A stretch of 64,000 nt of DNA from Megamerina dolium (taxonomy: Eukaryota; Arthropoda; Insecta; Diptera; Megamerinidae), in the NCBI GenBank assembly GCA_963854835.1, contig OY978526.1, positions 19,436,334 through 19,500,333 of the forward strand, in the 5' to 3' direction. The position numbers and the translations under genes are program-made. Shown here in pieces: positions 13,327-25,699 of this stretch. The notes under the pieces are model-generated. The model saw only the letters and a list, made by a program, of their open reading frames with translations. It was not told where the DNA came from and made no database searches. Every line of letters starts with the position of its first letter. The stretch's first letter is position 1.

Positions 13327-13973
13327 CTGGTTTACCAATGAGTTTAACTAATGGTTAACTAAAATCGTACAATAAAATATAACAAAACATTAAAACATGG
13401 AGAACGCACTCGCAATGAACTTTGATGTGTAAGAAGCAAATATTTTTTTGCTACTAATTATTAGTTAACCAATGGCATTCGTTTAAACCATTGTTTAAGC
13501 AGAAAGTTGACCAAGATTTAACTAATGTCTCGTGGAAAACGCAATCGAAGTAAACTTTTGTGTAGAATAAAACAATATTTCTACAGCAAAATCTGCTGCC
13601 TAACTAACGGTTAACCAATGGCTTTCGAAGATTTAACTAATGGTTAACTAAGTACTGTGATTGTAGTATTATTAGCAAAATTATTGTCATTGTTGACTGT
13701 AAATGTTGTTACTGCAAATCAATGTAAATTCTATGTACTCAAAGTCTAAACAATGCTTACACCATATCTTTGTCTACAATCACAGTAGTCAATCCTAAAC
13801 AATGGAATTATTGAATTGATGACTGTTAAAGAATAGAATGATTATCGTCCATTATAAATGGAACTTAGTGTAGAATAAATAAATAATTATGCAATATCAG
13901 CAGCTGTTGCTTAACTAGTTGAACAAATGGTTAGACAATGTCATTCGAAAGTTTAACTAATGGTTAACTGAGA
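13327..13973. repeat. Degenerate array of the motif TTAACTAATGGTTAAC, cluster 2
   Basis: TTTAACTAATGGTTAACT occurs at about 13343-13360, 13631-13649 and 13951-13968, with diverged relatives at about 13460-13475, 13519-13527, 13593-13620 and 13911-13930. Spacers share AACGCACTCGCAATGAACTT (13403) and AACGCAATCGAAGTAAACTT (13538), about 135 bp apart, plus GTGTAGAATAAA words. This is the same repeat as 3015-3605, less decayed. Confidence 0.8.
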
Positions 13974-15699
13974 AAATACTGAGCAAATGGCAAAAAAATG
14001 TATAGAATTACATTTTCGATATTTCGCAAACGTGTATGCAAAAATGTCGACTTTTAATTGTATCAATATTGGTGTAAACATTCCGCGCTGACGAGGAAAT
14101 TTAAGGATTTGATGACTTCGGTCGGTATGCACGGTGTAAAAAAAAATTGCAATAATCTCGAAACAAAAATATTTGAATTTTGACATGATAGCAAAAAGTT
14201 GTGCAATCATTTTGAAATTAAATTTTGAAAAATTACAATTTCTGACATTATTACAAACATTTTTGCATTAATTAACTTGACTTTACTGTACCTCACTATT
14301 TGGAATTGACTATTATAAGCAGTTCTTCATTCACGTCACTCTATATTAGATTGAACTGTCAATATCCGATGTTTGTGTCAAAATGTTTAGTTACTTACTA
14401 TATTCAGCATATCATAAATGTCAAACGTTTTAAATGGTCTCAAATGGTTGACTGGGTAGTATGGCGTTTTACGCTGTAGTATGCATGTAAGCGTAGCCAG
14501 TATATGCGCTTATATGATTATACGATATTTTAGTAATGCCCCTGGGTTGTTATGCTGTTTCAGCTGTAAAAAGCCATCCATCGCTTTTTCGTTATACATA
14601 CACCCTCTCTTTTTGGCTTTTTATTTTACCACTCATACCATGTACCTACCACTTGTCAGATACAATTCCTGCAATTATTTGAACACACAAAAATTACAAC
14701 AACAACAATAATATAATAACATTACTAAATTTGTGTTAAATATAGTCAGTCGATATTTGATTTATTACGTTGTATTAATTTGTATTGAATTGCTTGGTGT
14801 TGAGGATAAAAAAATAAAAATTGAAAATTTTAATGAATATGCTTTTTGTATTGCATATAAAATTTCCTTTATTTTTATTTTTTTTTTTCGTTTTGTTTTG
14901 TTTTTTATTTTGGTCTGCTTTTTTGCGTTTCTGAGAAAATAATTTTTTAAACTAGCTGGCTAAAGCAGTGATGGTTTGTGTCAAATTCAGAGAAATTTTA
15001 CTAAATTTCTAGCTAATCAAAAATTTCTAGTATCTCTTAAGCATTAAATTAAAAGTAGAATGATATTATAAAAAAAAAATTATGAACAAAAATAAATTCA
15101 AATATTCTCAATAATCACATTACACAAATATATTGTATTAATGAATACAAACTAAGTATAGCTCATTAAAAAATATATGCAGACACATGTATGTGTATAT
15201 GTACTATGAAATTATATATCTATATATTTACCAAAATTTATGTAAAATATTATATTTGATTGTGTAGGTACACACATCCGTATTACACATTATACAAACG
15301 GAAGAATGCTATTAATCGATCCCACCTCTCAATGAGTGTGGGATCGAACTTGTATGCCACACGCACAGTTAACTCGACTGTATTTACCGTTTTCAAATTA
15401 TTATATGTGAGAAATCAAAAATTAATTTTGTGGTTTTCTGTTCGTTTGCATGTATATGTATTGCATGTATGTATTTGTTCGAATCAAAATTAAAGATAGC
15501 TGTAATGCATAATGATATATATAATACGAAAAAATTGGTATTGAATAAATGCAAATTATTTCATTGTGTAACTTTTAATTCATTTAATACTTATAGATTA
15601 TAGTTCTCTTTGAGATATTGAATTGTCTAACCGAAGGTGATTTCGGAAATCAATGATAACAATAATTTACTGTTGTAGGTTGCCCAAAGTCCGACACTG
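13974..15699. other. Gene-free stretch
   Basis: No coding signal or transposon protein recognised. T-rich tracts occur around 14870-14945 and short (TA)/(TG) runs around 15180-15250. Confidence 0.6.
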
Positions 15700-16475
15700 C
15701 AAACCTAAAAGATCTTTTGTGTCCCGCTACATTTATAAAATTGTGATCCGTGCGATCACAACCATCCAATCTACTATACCCTATATAGGTCTAGCACAAA
15801 TCTTTCTAGTATGCCTTAGCATTACATCCCCTTCTATCTAGATATTATCTGCCTAAGGAAGGGAATCAGCTGGAGTTCATGTTCTTCCAATATCATTTCC
15901 GCTTTGCGGATGAAATTGAGTATGTCCACAACAGGAACCTTTTTTATTTCCTCGGGATCTAGTCGATCACGGTGGAAAATGTGAATTCTTGTTTCTGCCA
16001 ACTCAATACAGTCGCACAGTATGTGTTCTGTAGTTTCATCCTCTTCAAAATAGAGCCGACATTCCGTATCGTCAAGAATGTGGGTTTTATTGTGGATTTG
16101 ATTGAGATGAAATTTCAGGTAGTAATGTCCTGAAAGGAAACCTACTATTTTCCTGATATTTGTCTTGCATATATTGCGCAGTTCCCTTTTGTAGGTGTAT
16201 GACCTAACCAAACTTTTGGCTTGGCGAAGTTTTTGTATTCCTTCCTAGTGGGAAGACTATGCTCCCATTTGTTCACCTTCGTTTTAGCCTCCTCCCAGTT
16301 GATACTACACTATGGCTCTGGGTCTGTAAGGTTTGCTGCGGAACCGGCTCTGGCCAGCTCATCAGCAATTTCCTTTCCCTCAATCCCAGAATGGTCCTTG
16401 GACCCAACAGAGTACAACCTTATTCGTTGTACCTACGGATTGGGTGTTATTAAAGCATTCCACCACTAGATTCGA
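15700..16475 (-). mobile_element. Non-LTR retrotransposon 3' part: RNase H end and Cys-rich C-terminus
   Basis: On the - strand the sequence first gives the end of an RNase H domain: VVLCWVQG and then, after a one-base insertion in the GH motif, HSGIEGKEIADELARAGS (about 16425-16330). It continues into an intact frame at 16211-15834 with the tail typical of these LINEs, including CRLYFEEDETTEHILCDC, normally part of a zinc-knuckle-like block, and a closing amphipathic segment. A downstream RNase H domain fits LINE clades such as I and LOA. The extreme 3' end is not marked by a clear tail; I place it near 15700. The reverse transcriptase and endonuclease are absent (5' truncation) and there are frameshifts, so it is dead. 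Confidence 0.78.
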
Positions 16476-18089
16476 TTAAAAACAATAAGAAATAAAACAA
16501 TAAAGTATAATAATAAAGAAACCGTTGGACCGTTGTTGGATGGTAATAAAAAAATAGGTAGTGTCAAGATAATCAAAAGTTAAGCTTCTAATTAAAGGAT
16601 GAATATTTCAAGTTCTTCTTTCAAATTAAGTTTTTTTCATCGACTCATTTCAATGTATATTCCCACCTATACAAGACAACACATAATCTGCATATGACAT
16701 TTTCATATATAAACTTAAAAAAAAAAAATCTCACAATTACGCCAGAGTGTCTAGAAAATTATTATTTGTCTGCTGTAAAAATTCGTCTTCTTTGCAGTTT
16801 TATTGTGCTGCATATGTGCAAAATTATAACATTTTATTGCATTTTTCACACATTTTAATTTGCGAATACAGAGCATAATTATGATAATGAGAATAAAACC
16901 AACAACAACAACAACAAGAACAGAAACATTGATAATAATATTTGTTATTGACTTCCGTTCAATAATCATAAGTATTCACTTGGTGTGTCTGATGACTGCA
17001 TCTATTATATGGCAGGAGCAACATTTTTTTGTTTTACGTCCATCTAGTAAAAATGTTTACTGCATCATCATCGAAATGGAATTTAAAAAATGTTGCTCTT
17101 CATCACATATGGTAAAAGAATTTCTTCTCAATGAACATAATTTGTCTGTCTTGCCTTGTCCCCTTATGACATTCGATAAGTATTTGCTAGTACTTTAAAG
17201 ATGGCAATTATTCTATGTATATAGTGCAATGTGTTGTAATAATGTTGCTGAAATATGTTTAAGAATTTATGTATACACACATGCATGTCTGTATTTTCTC
17301 AATATGTAGTCGTCATGTTTGTTCAAAGGTTTTAGTTGTATGTCACAAATGTAGGTAATTTCTCTATTTAGGGAGTATAGTACATTTTCATTTTTTTTCC
17401 CTTTTCTTCAACAATTTTCCAAAAACTAATAAAGATTTCTCTTAGATTGTATTGAATTTTATTTTAATTTCTTGCTCTTGGCAATATATATGTATTTAAA
17501 CTACGGTAAATAATTCCCTTAGGGAATATTAAATTTGAAGTACTTTATGCACACAGGAACGTATTTAACACCAGGTTAAATAGGCAGCGACCTAGTGGTG
17601 CACACTCTTAAATGAAGTTGAGATTAAAATGGAAAATAAGATGGAATATAAAATTAACAAAAATAAATGAAACTTCTTCTAAATTGAGATATCTTGATAA
17701 ATGTTTGTCAAAAATGACGCATCTTTAGTGTTAAGTCCAACTTAAATATAATATCAGGATTTTGATAGATTTTTATATGTGCAATTTCTCAAAAAAAAAA
17801 AAATCTATATTTTTTTAAAAATTGAAATGTGATTTTTACTATGAATACTCGTCAATATTTTTAAGATCAGATCCAGAATTAGTATGCCAGACATAATCAA
17901 AAACTATTCCTATATGAATATGTTGAAGAAATTAAACAAGACAATTCCAATAATGAAAATTTTATGTATCTAGCAACTTTGAGTCTGAGAAGGTGTATGG
18001 TAAATTGAATATTTTTGCATGAAATTTTGGTAGAGACCATTTGATGTATTAAAGAAAATATGCTGCAGTGCGTTTCAGCGAATTCAAAA
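16476..18089. other. Gene-free stretch containing a hairpin
   Basis: Nothing coding is recognised. The open frame at 16860-17198 has no domain. A long imperfect hairpin at 17007-17110 is listed separately. Confidence 0.6.
17007..17110. other. Imperfect inverted repeat able to form a long hairpin
   Basis: GAGCAACATTTTTT (17016-17029) is perfectly complementary to AAAAAATGTTGCTC (17085-17098). Outer ATATG/CATAT and inner TCCAT/ATGGA pairs extend the stem, giving a stem-loop of about 104 nt. The size and shape resemble a miRNA precursor, but A/T-rich intronic hairpins of this length also arise by chance or from MITE remnants. Confidence 0.35.
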
Positions 18090-18235
18090 GCCGGGACCTA
18101 CTTTTATTAGCCGGTTCCGAACTGCAGAACTATTGTGACATCACTTTAACTTAGTTTTGTCACAGAGCTCTTTTAAGAAACATTTTTGGCAAATTGTTAC
18201 TGCCGGAAAAATTGCCAACTTTTGCAATTGCAATC
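18090..18235 (-). mobile_element. tRNA-derived SINE, body fragment (copy C)
   Basis: Matches the body of the SINE at 36627-36963 in the same (-) orientation: GGGACCTACTT, AGCCGGTTCCGAAC, GTTTTGTCACAGAGCTCTTT, TTGGCAAATTGTTACTG. The tRNA-like head and the tail are missing. Confidence 0.7.
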
Positions 18236-18399
18236 TCATCATACACATATATGACACTCAATACAACAAATACAAATAAATGAAACAAAACGAAGTGATG
18301 GTTAAAAGTACACAGACGCAAGATTTTGTCCAGCAGACCGAGATAAATATTCATGTATGTATTTGAGGCCGCTGAATTTGACTCTAGAACAAGTTTGTT

Positions 18400-19070
18400 C
18401 AGGAAGCCACCCTAAAGGGAGGAGATAGGGGGGAAGTATATTTAATATTGGGTCATAAAAAAGAGCAAAGATTGGAAGCAAGTATGTTCAGCAAGAAATA
18501 GTTAATAATACCCACTAATGGGGATCGGTTATATATTTTGCTACTCTAAAGGCACTCTGAAAGCGCTGACAGCAAAATTAGGAAAAAATAAATTTTGTTG
18601 CGGAGCTCTCCCAAGAAATGGAGATGGGTTGATGTGTTTAGAAGAAATGTTGAACAGTAAAAACTAACATGGGTCGGTAGTACATTTTACCCCTCTAAAG
18701 GCACTCTGAGAGCGATGGCAGCTAAAATTTTTGAAAACCGTAAATTTTGTAAAATACATATATTTCACAAAATTTGCGTTTTCAAAAATTTTAGCTGCCA
18801 TCGCTTCAGAGTGCCTTTACAGGGGTAAAATGTAATAACGATCTAAAGGGTAAATAAAGAATGTTGATAGGAAGAAATTAATTTTGACCGATAATATGTT
18901 TTCCCCATCTAAAGGCACTCTGATAATGGTGGCAGCGAAAATTTATAAAAAAAAACCGCAATTTTATAGGTGAGCCCCTCAAAGGAGTGTAAATAGGGTG
19001 CAAGTAAATTCAGAAAGTATGTTGAGCAGAGGAAATTAATGGGGGCCAGTCATATATGATATATTACCTC
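18400..19070. repeat. Short tandem array with unit near 149 bp, containing a palindrome
   Basis: The phrase CTCTAAAGGCACTCTGA followed by AGCG(A/C)TG(G/A)CAGC starts near 18544 and again near 18693 (spacing 149 bp), and a diverged form starts near 18908. Between the last two, an inverted copy forms a palindrome at 18681-18834. Other shared words between units are AATGGGG(A)TCGG and GAAATGTTGA/GTATGTTGA. No protein can be read through it; this looks like satellite-like or fold-back-derived DNA. Confidence 0.72.
18681..18834. repeat. Near-perfect palindrome, arms about 70 bp, loop about 16 bp
   Basis: The left arm begins TACATTTTACCCCTCTAAAG (18681). The right arm ends with its complement at 18834, with only a few mismatches (for example CTGAGAGCG against CGCTTCAG). 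The loop is AAAATACATATATTTC at about 18751-18766. Confidence 0.85.
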
Positions 19071-22000
19071 ACAAAGTGCGATTCCTGTCATTTTAATGAA
19101 TGCTTCAGCTTTCATCTGATACTTCACATGACGTCATGAGCGAAATTCAACAATGCCAAATGTGTTTCTTTGTGACTGTGTAATTTTCCATAACAAACAT
19201 GGATGTTTGAAACAGTAATCACAATAATACGACAATACTTTCTCAAAATGTTTATTTACTAATTTCATTCATAATACATTTTACTCACGCATCTCTACAT
19301 CGTTCGTTCATTCATATTCACTATCTTTTCTCCAATTACTTTTGTAATGTTGTTGTTTATTTTATTTTTATTTTTTGTTGCTTTCAACTCATCTTCAAAT
19401 AAATTGTTTGTCGAATATACGTTACTCTAACTACACAATTTATGCTAGTCGACAAATGCAAACATGTCAAGAAAGTTTTTCTTTTTCATTTCTTACGTGA
19501 GTTACATATTAGCCCTTCATATCTCCAATTACGATGTGGTTTGTTTATATGGGGTGATAATGATAGCATTTGGTTTTTTCGTTTAGTATAGAGCAATCTT
19601 TTTTTTTATGGTGATCTCTCTTATTTGTTGTGTACTTCTACTTTTTCTTCGTCTTTTTGTTCATCCACTTTGTAAACGATCTTCTCATCTTAACCTTCAA
19701 TGTAGTCCCTTTTATTGGATTGCACGTAAAGACGATTCATTCATTCATTCATTGAATAATATTCATTCACAAAAATGTCTTACCTGCTTAATACTATCAA
19801 ATACATCCATACATGTAAAAGTATTTACTTGCGTGTGTACTATATGTGCATGCGATTATATGAGGATGAGTATATAGCGTGTCATCGTTATAAGCAATTT
19901 TTAATATTTTTTTTTTTCTGTGCGTTTTCATTCTTTGCTTTCTTCTTAATTTCTCTTTTTTTGTTTATCATTTTACCTTTTCTACTGTTTGTTTCGCCAG
20001 CTTTTGCCTTTATTTTCAATACAATATACAATAATCAGCAATATGTAGCAGCAACCGTCGCACTACTATGTAGTAGCAGCAGCGATAGCAGCAAGTCATA
20101 TCAGTTGTTGTTATTGTACTGTACTGCTGGCTTGGTTTTGTTGTTGTTGTTGTTATTGCTATTTGAGACAGATAGACGTATACAGAACGGAAGTAGCGGA
20201 AGTTGCAGCGCTGCCAACGATTACGACGAATATCTTAGTATGGCCGGGCAAATATTGTGCGAAGCAACATGAGAATTTCATTCATAAAAACATTTTTGTT
20301 TTTTTTTTCCTTTATATATTTTATGTGAACGTGAATGTGTGTACGTATGGGTATGTATTATGATACGCGATCAAGTAATTTTATGTATACAAGTTGTATA
20401 GCAAACATTCTGTACAAGCACTCATATTTTATTGCAAGTAATCCGAGTAAAACAACAAGTGCTTGTTGTCTGTGCCTTTGCCAGTGTCGCTCTATTATTA
20501 AATGTAATTTGTTGTTGTTGTTGTTGTTGATTGTTTCATTCTGCGTTGATTTTTTTTTTCTTCTGTCAATTTGTCCGTCCATTTAGTTTTTTTTTTTTTT
20601 TGCATCGGATATCGGATCTTGTTGTAAATGCTGTTCTTATGTATATGCATATGTATCGTTATCGTTGTGCAATTGCCACAAGAAGTTTTTTGCCCTTGTC
20701 ACTCTTACTTTGGTTGATATCAAATTATATTCAGTTTTTTTTTGAGGGCATATTTATTCCAAGATATTATATCTCTTTTTTGTCTCATTGTTTTGCGAAC
20801 TAATGATCATAGATCAGCTAATTTGTATTTAGTGTATGCATTTTTTGTGATCGAGATTATGTGATTTGGAGCAAAAGATTAAAGAAAAAAAAAAGGAGCA
20901 GTGTTGTACACCCTGTATTTTTAAAGCATTTTTTTTTTCTCTCAAATAAGTACACATGTAATTGTGTATTGTTATATCGATGCATAGATGTATTCATTTT
21001 ATTTGCGTTCCTTGCTTTTTTTTGCTCTGGCCGTAGTATGTAGCTTCGATTTTTGTTGTTGTTGTTGTTTTCTTTAAACTAAATAAACAACATGTTGAAC
21101 GATGATGGCCGTTTCCGTTTCACTCACATTCATACATACCTACTAGTAGAGTAAGTAACACACGAGCATTTAAACTCTGCACATTTTTTCACTCTCTCGC
21201 TATAACGCGGATTATTTGTATGTATAACATATTTAGTATGTAGTATACTACTATCTATGTGTGCGTGTATGTATCTTGATAAACATGTAAATTTAACATA
21301 TGAACATGAAGCTCAGTTGCTTTTCTCTCTTCTGATTTTTTGTTTTTTTTTTTTTTTTGTTTTATAGTATAGGTAAATTTGTGAATGAATTTTTTTCAAT
21401 ACAAACACATACAATAATTATACAATAGAGAGTGAGAGATTAACTAAGAGAGAATAAAATGCAAAATGCGAAGCTTAAAACATCATATAGATATGCAAAC
21501 AATCAGCTGTTTGTTGTCGCTCTTTTGCCATTTATTCCATATTCTCATATGGTCAATTGATTTCACTGTATCTGTATGTTGATGGTATTTGTATGCAATT
21601 GTCTCATATATGTTGCTAGTACATCGATAGGTATTATACTCACTCATATGTGTATTATTGAGCTTAGGACATGTACTAATATGTACATGTACATATATGA
21701 TTACGAATGACACGATCGTTTCGTTTCAGTTTTAGCTTTACGACGAATCCAATAGATACTGTACAACGTCCATTTATTTGACGAAAAAAAAAAAATAAAA
21801 AAATAAAAAAGATATAATTTTTCGTTTTGTCTCATTTTATGTTGTTTTTCAATTGTGTTCTCGTTAATTCGAATCGACTACAGAACGAACGGTTCTACTG
21901 TGTGCGTTGTGAGTTTGTTTGATAAAACCTTTTTGTTTTTTTTTTTTTACAAAAATTTGCAATTTAATTTTTTATTTATTTATAAAAAATAAACTACTTG

Positions 22001-22684
22001 AAACATATCAATAAATAGCATATATCAATCGACTATTAATGAAAGTGCTTAGAAGAAACCATTGCCGCATAATAATAATAATAATACGCGATCACCTGTA
22101 ATTGAACGTTTGTGTTTGATAATTAAGCATTTCAATGAATTTGCTACAATTGATGTAATGAATGTTTAACTCTTCAACGAACAGTAGCTATTGGCATTGG
22201 CTTATTATTTATGGTGTATGTAAATAGATACCAATACATGTGCATATACATATGTATCTAACAATGATTATAACTATTGAATGACAGCCTAGAGAGTGAG
22301 TGAGTGAGTGAGTGAGTGAGGGCAATAACACTTTGCAATACGTAAATAATTACATGTGTGCTATGTACCTCTAATATTTATATTACATACACATATTCAG
22401 TGAACTGAAACATATTCAATTAAATATGATTATCTTCATTGATGAACATTATTTATTTGTGTAATATTAAATAAATAAAATAAAAATACGAGTTGAGTTG
22501 AAAATTGATAGAAATCATCAGCAAAAAGAAAATAAAAAAAAAAAAATAATAATAATTAGAATTGTATCATAATTTTCAATTATTCAACACATTTGTGTGC
22601 ACACACACAGAAACTTTCATTTGAACTGATGATGATGATCTTCATAAAAGTACGTACATACTTGTACAATAACTCTCACCCACT

Positions 22685-22727
<43 letters not shown>

Positions 22728-23324
22728 GCAACACAGTATTACTAATTTACAATGTCTTCACACCCATTGTACATTTGTATTATATAAATGAGTTGACAGA
22801 CGACGCGCATAAATTACTCCAGTTAGAAAGGGTCATGACTTTCATTGACATTGCAGGTCAAATTGATGATTTGATTCGATTTGATTTCATACAACCCTGT
22901 ATGTATGTGATTGGATTTGAGTGATGGAGAAATTTAATTGTGTTTAATTTCTTTTTATTGAATATTATCATCACAAAGTATTTGACTTTTATACAATTTG
23001 TATGCTATATGATTATATACATATGATGGTATACATGTATCTATACATATTTCATACAATTTGTTTGGACAGCTGTGTTATTATTTTTACTGTGATTGAA
23101 ATGTGAACATTATAATAGGAACATGTGTATAGTGATTGTGTGTCTATATACATTTGTTTGTTTATATATATTTATTTTCTTTTACATAGCTACTTATATC
23201 TATTACACAATTTATCTATGAAATTATTAATTGAGATAGTTGAAGTTGGAAAGAAAAAAAATATAAATAGTGTTAATTAGTATTTTGGAAAGTAAACAAT
23301 AATAATAAAATAAAATACAAAATT
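19071..23324. other. Gene-free stretch upstream of the first recognised pnt exon
   Basis: No coding exon or transposon is recognised. Trinucleotide tracts occur near 20045-20160 and 20510-20530, (GAGT)n at about 22296-22321, and (ATC)n at about 22684-22727. Upstream pnt exons or a promoter could lie here or further left, but I see no signal strong enough to call. The open frame at 19775-20272 is a Phe/Leu-rich translation of T tracts and TTG repeats. Confidence 0.6.
22684..22727. repeat. (ATC)n microsatellite
   Basis: About 14 consecutive ATC units, with TCATCA continuing to CAGCAACAC. Confidence 0.9.
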
Positions 23325-23496
23325 ATGACAAATGAATGGATTGATTGGACAGACTGTAGATTGCGTGTACCATTACGCAGTGGTTATCATCAGTCATTTC
23401 TTCTTAATAGCAATTATAATTCTTTTCCGAATAAATTCAATTTCAAAACACAACATCGTTTACAACAATTACAACACAATGTTGGCAGATTGAAAG
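23325..23496 (+). CDS. pnt: pnt coding exon a (possible isoform start)
   Basis: ATG at 23325 opens a 57-codon frame beginning MTNEWIDWTDC and ending in a Gln/Asn/His-rich stretch. It closes at a donor (AAAG|GTAAAT) in phase 1, exactly the phase needed by the next exon, where the split codon becomes Asp. I chose this ATG because it is the first in the open segment. The frame stays open upstream only to an in-frame stop near 23274, and the apparent upstream acceptor (TTAATTAG, about 23277-23284) has a poor pyrimidine tract, so a spliced-in 5' exon cannot be excluded. With this start the MAPK-site Thr is residue 67; in Drosophila PntP2 it is Thr151. Either coding exons are missing upstream or this is a shorter alternative N-terminus. 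Codon use and the amphipathic protein look coding, but I recognise no domain here. Confidence 0.6.
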
Positions 23497-24711
23497 GTAA
23501 ATAATAAATATTGCGTTGTATTTAGACATGGTGTATTTATTAACTTTGCCATTGGTTATTAGGAACAATATTAGAAGATTTCATCTGGACAAATGGGGAT
23601 GCTTAGATAAGAAGATTGATTTTCTGCATTTATAGAATTTCTTACTTATACGCATATATGTACTTTTTATAACATACTGTATACATTGCATTCTAAATAT
23701 TAGCCCATTTTATAAGAAGTCGAAATTATTTTTTATTAATTTTGACATTAGAAGTTCAAATTCAGTGTAGGAAAATTATGATTTTTGTTTTTACTTGGAT
23801 TAGATTTTCAATTTTTCGCATAGTGGGTAGTGGTTTTTGTCATTAACATTATCTGACGACATTTTTCTTATGCTTTCAGCTACATATTGCTTGAAGAAAT
23901 TCATGTAAATTTTCCATCCATTTTCGAATATGAAAATGAATCTTGAAAAAAAGGACAAAAATTTTGTTTTTTACGGTGTTTGACCTCAAACACATAACTA
24001 ACGTGAGTTGTTATAGCTTTAAAATGTTTCGACGGATTTTTTATTTTGACTTGAGCTATACTTCGTTCTTTTCCTACCGTTTTCCAGATATTGGCCTTCA
24101 TACGATCAAGAAATATGAACAATGGGTGTATTGTATTCCGGAAATTTTTGCCATTTGTCATATATTATCGGCATATGGGCGTGATTTTTGGTGTCTCAGA
24201 GATAGGCCCATTTTTTCTCAACCGTGCAACCGACATAATCGGTCAACTGTTGTGCCCACACAGTGTAATTAAAACAGTAACACCGACATTTGATTATTTT
24301 ATTTCAACCATTATGACATCTTTAAATTCCATCTAAGATAACCATATTTAGTACATAAGCTCATATTCCGTTGAGTAATAGTCTCACAAGAAACGCTTGG
24401 GCTAAGCCCACAATTTCATAAAACTGTTCTATAAAGACATTGCTGTGATTCGCCAAATGATGTCGATACATTTTCTTGAAAATATCTGCAGTTATGTTTG
24501 ATAAAAGTTTAATCTAAAATGGGATTACTACACCTCTTATTTCGTATATCTCGCCAAACAAAGTCATTGCTTTTCGACGTCGATACAATCTCTATAATAC
24601 CTTCAATATGAAGTTCATTTTCTTTCTACCAATTATAACTTACTTATATGCAATTAGAATTCTTTTCAAATAAATGTAATTCAATTTTCTTTGTTCTTTG
24701 CTCTTTTACAG
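23497..24711 (+). other. pnt: pnt intron between exons a and b
   Basis: GTAAAT donor to TTTTACAG acceptor, 1215 bp. An open stretch at 23943-24272 (+) has no recognisable domain. Around 24170-24225 there is a GGGCGTG...GGCCCA pattern of the sort seen in interspersed repeats of higher flies, so part of this intron may be an unidentified repeat. Nothing else can be supported. Confidence 0.6.
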
Positions 24712-24828
24712 ATGTACCCACACAAATACCACCCTTAACACCGGGCACAAATCGTAAAGTGGCTGAGGTGCTGAAAGCATCATTTGCTTCATGGGAAAAA
24801 GAAGTGCAAAACAGCAATATTACCAAAG
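24712..24828 (+). CDS. pnt: pnt coding exon b: MAPK site and N-terminal helices of the Pointed region
   Basis: The exon starts after TTTTACAG|ATG and ends at AAAG|GTTAGT; 117 nt, phase 1 at both ends. It encodes 39 residues with the motif [10 protein letters not shown] followed by an ALKASF-like helix ([14 protein letters not shown]). PLTP is a minimal ERK phospho-acceptor site. Established knowledge: the matching Thr in Drosophila PntP2 (Thr151), and the equivalent Thr38 of vertebrate ETS1, is phosphorylated by MAPK, and the helix next to it belongs to the extended PNT domain. Neighbouring exons join in frame on both sides. The exon is symmetric, so skipping it would keep the frame but remove the phospho-switch. 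Very high confidence. Confidence 0.93.
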
Positions 24829-25699
24829 GTTAGTTGAAGATCATCAAAATATTTATTTATTTATGTATTTATATATGTATATTAATTATTAAATGTATTT
24901 ACGAGTACACGTACACAGATATGTTTTATGAATATTTTACTATATGAAATGTTCTGCTATGCTAATTCTATAATAGCGGATGTAAAAATTAAGAATGGTG
25001 ATTAATATTTTATTAAAAAAAAAAATATATATTTAATTAGTTAATGCGGACTTATTTTTTTGCCAAAAAAAAAAAAATTATATATATAGTTGTTTTATTA
25101 TTACCGCAACAAATTCACTGGAGGTGGGATGATGATGTTCACCCACGATAAATAAATAATATGATAAAAAAAAAATGATTATAAAGATTTTAAAAATACC
25201 GCCTTAGAATATATTACAAAACTTTTAATTAATATTAATATTCCGCTCATATACAATTACTACTCATATTCATATTTTTTGTTTTGTACTATAAAAATTT
25301 AAAAGATTATTCATTCCATAATGAAAAATTACAAATTTTACATTTAAGAAATTAATAAAATTTGAATAATCAAATATTTAGAAATATTAAAAAGCTATAA
25401 AATGCATGAAAACTAGAAAAATTCCCATCGTAAAACGCCCTTATTATTAATTTTTTTTTTTTTTTTTTGAATGAAAAACAATTACATATAATAGCACCCC
25501 CGTCTATTAATAATAATCATTAATTCAAATAACATCTCAACTGTTAACATGTTTATATACATAACATGTATATATACATGTTGACATACACACAATTATT
25601 TTAATATGATGAGTATTTTTCTCCCCCACAAAAATTAATCTACTATGTTTTTTTTTTGGTTTTTTATTTATTTGTATTTTTTTTTTTTTTTTTTTGTAG
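24829..25699 (+). other. pnt: pnt intron between exons b and c
   Basis: 871 bp of A/T-rich sequence with several poly-A and poly-T runs (for example 25450-25470, 25646-25695) and no coding signal. The final T-rich tract acts as the polypyrimidine tract of the Pointed-domain exon. Confidence 0.8.

Noticed and set aside
16221..16469. 82-codon + strand frame in the LINE
   Set aside because: It is the antisense of the RNase H end read on the - strand.
19775..20272. 165-codon + strand frame
   Set aside because: Composed of T-tract Phe/Leu and TTG-repeat translations; no recognised domain or start context.
21880..21960. Promoter of the upstream pnt transcript (GTTCTACTGTGTGCGTTG)
   Set aside because: No initiator matching TCAGTY with a supporting core element; no better than background.
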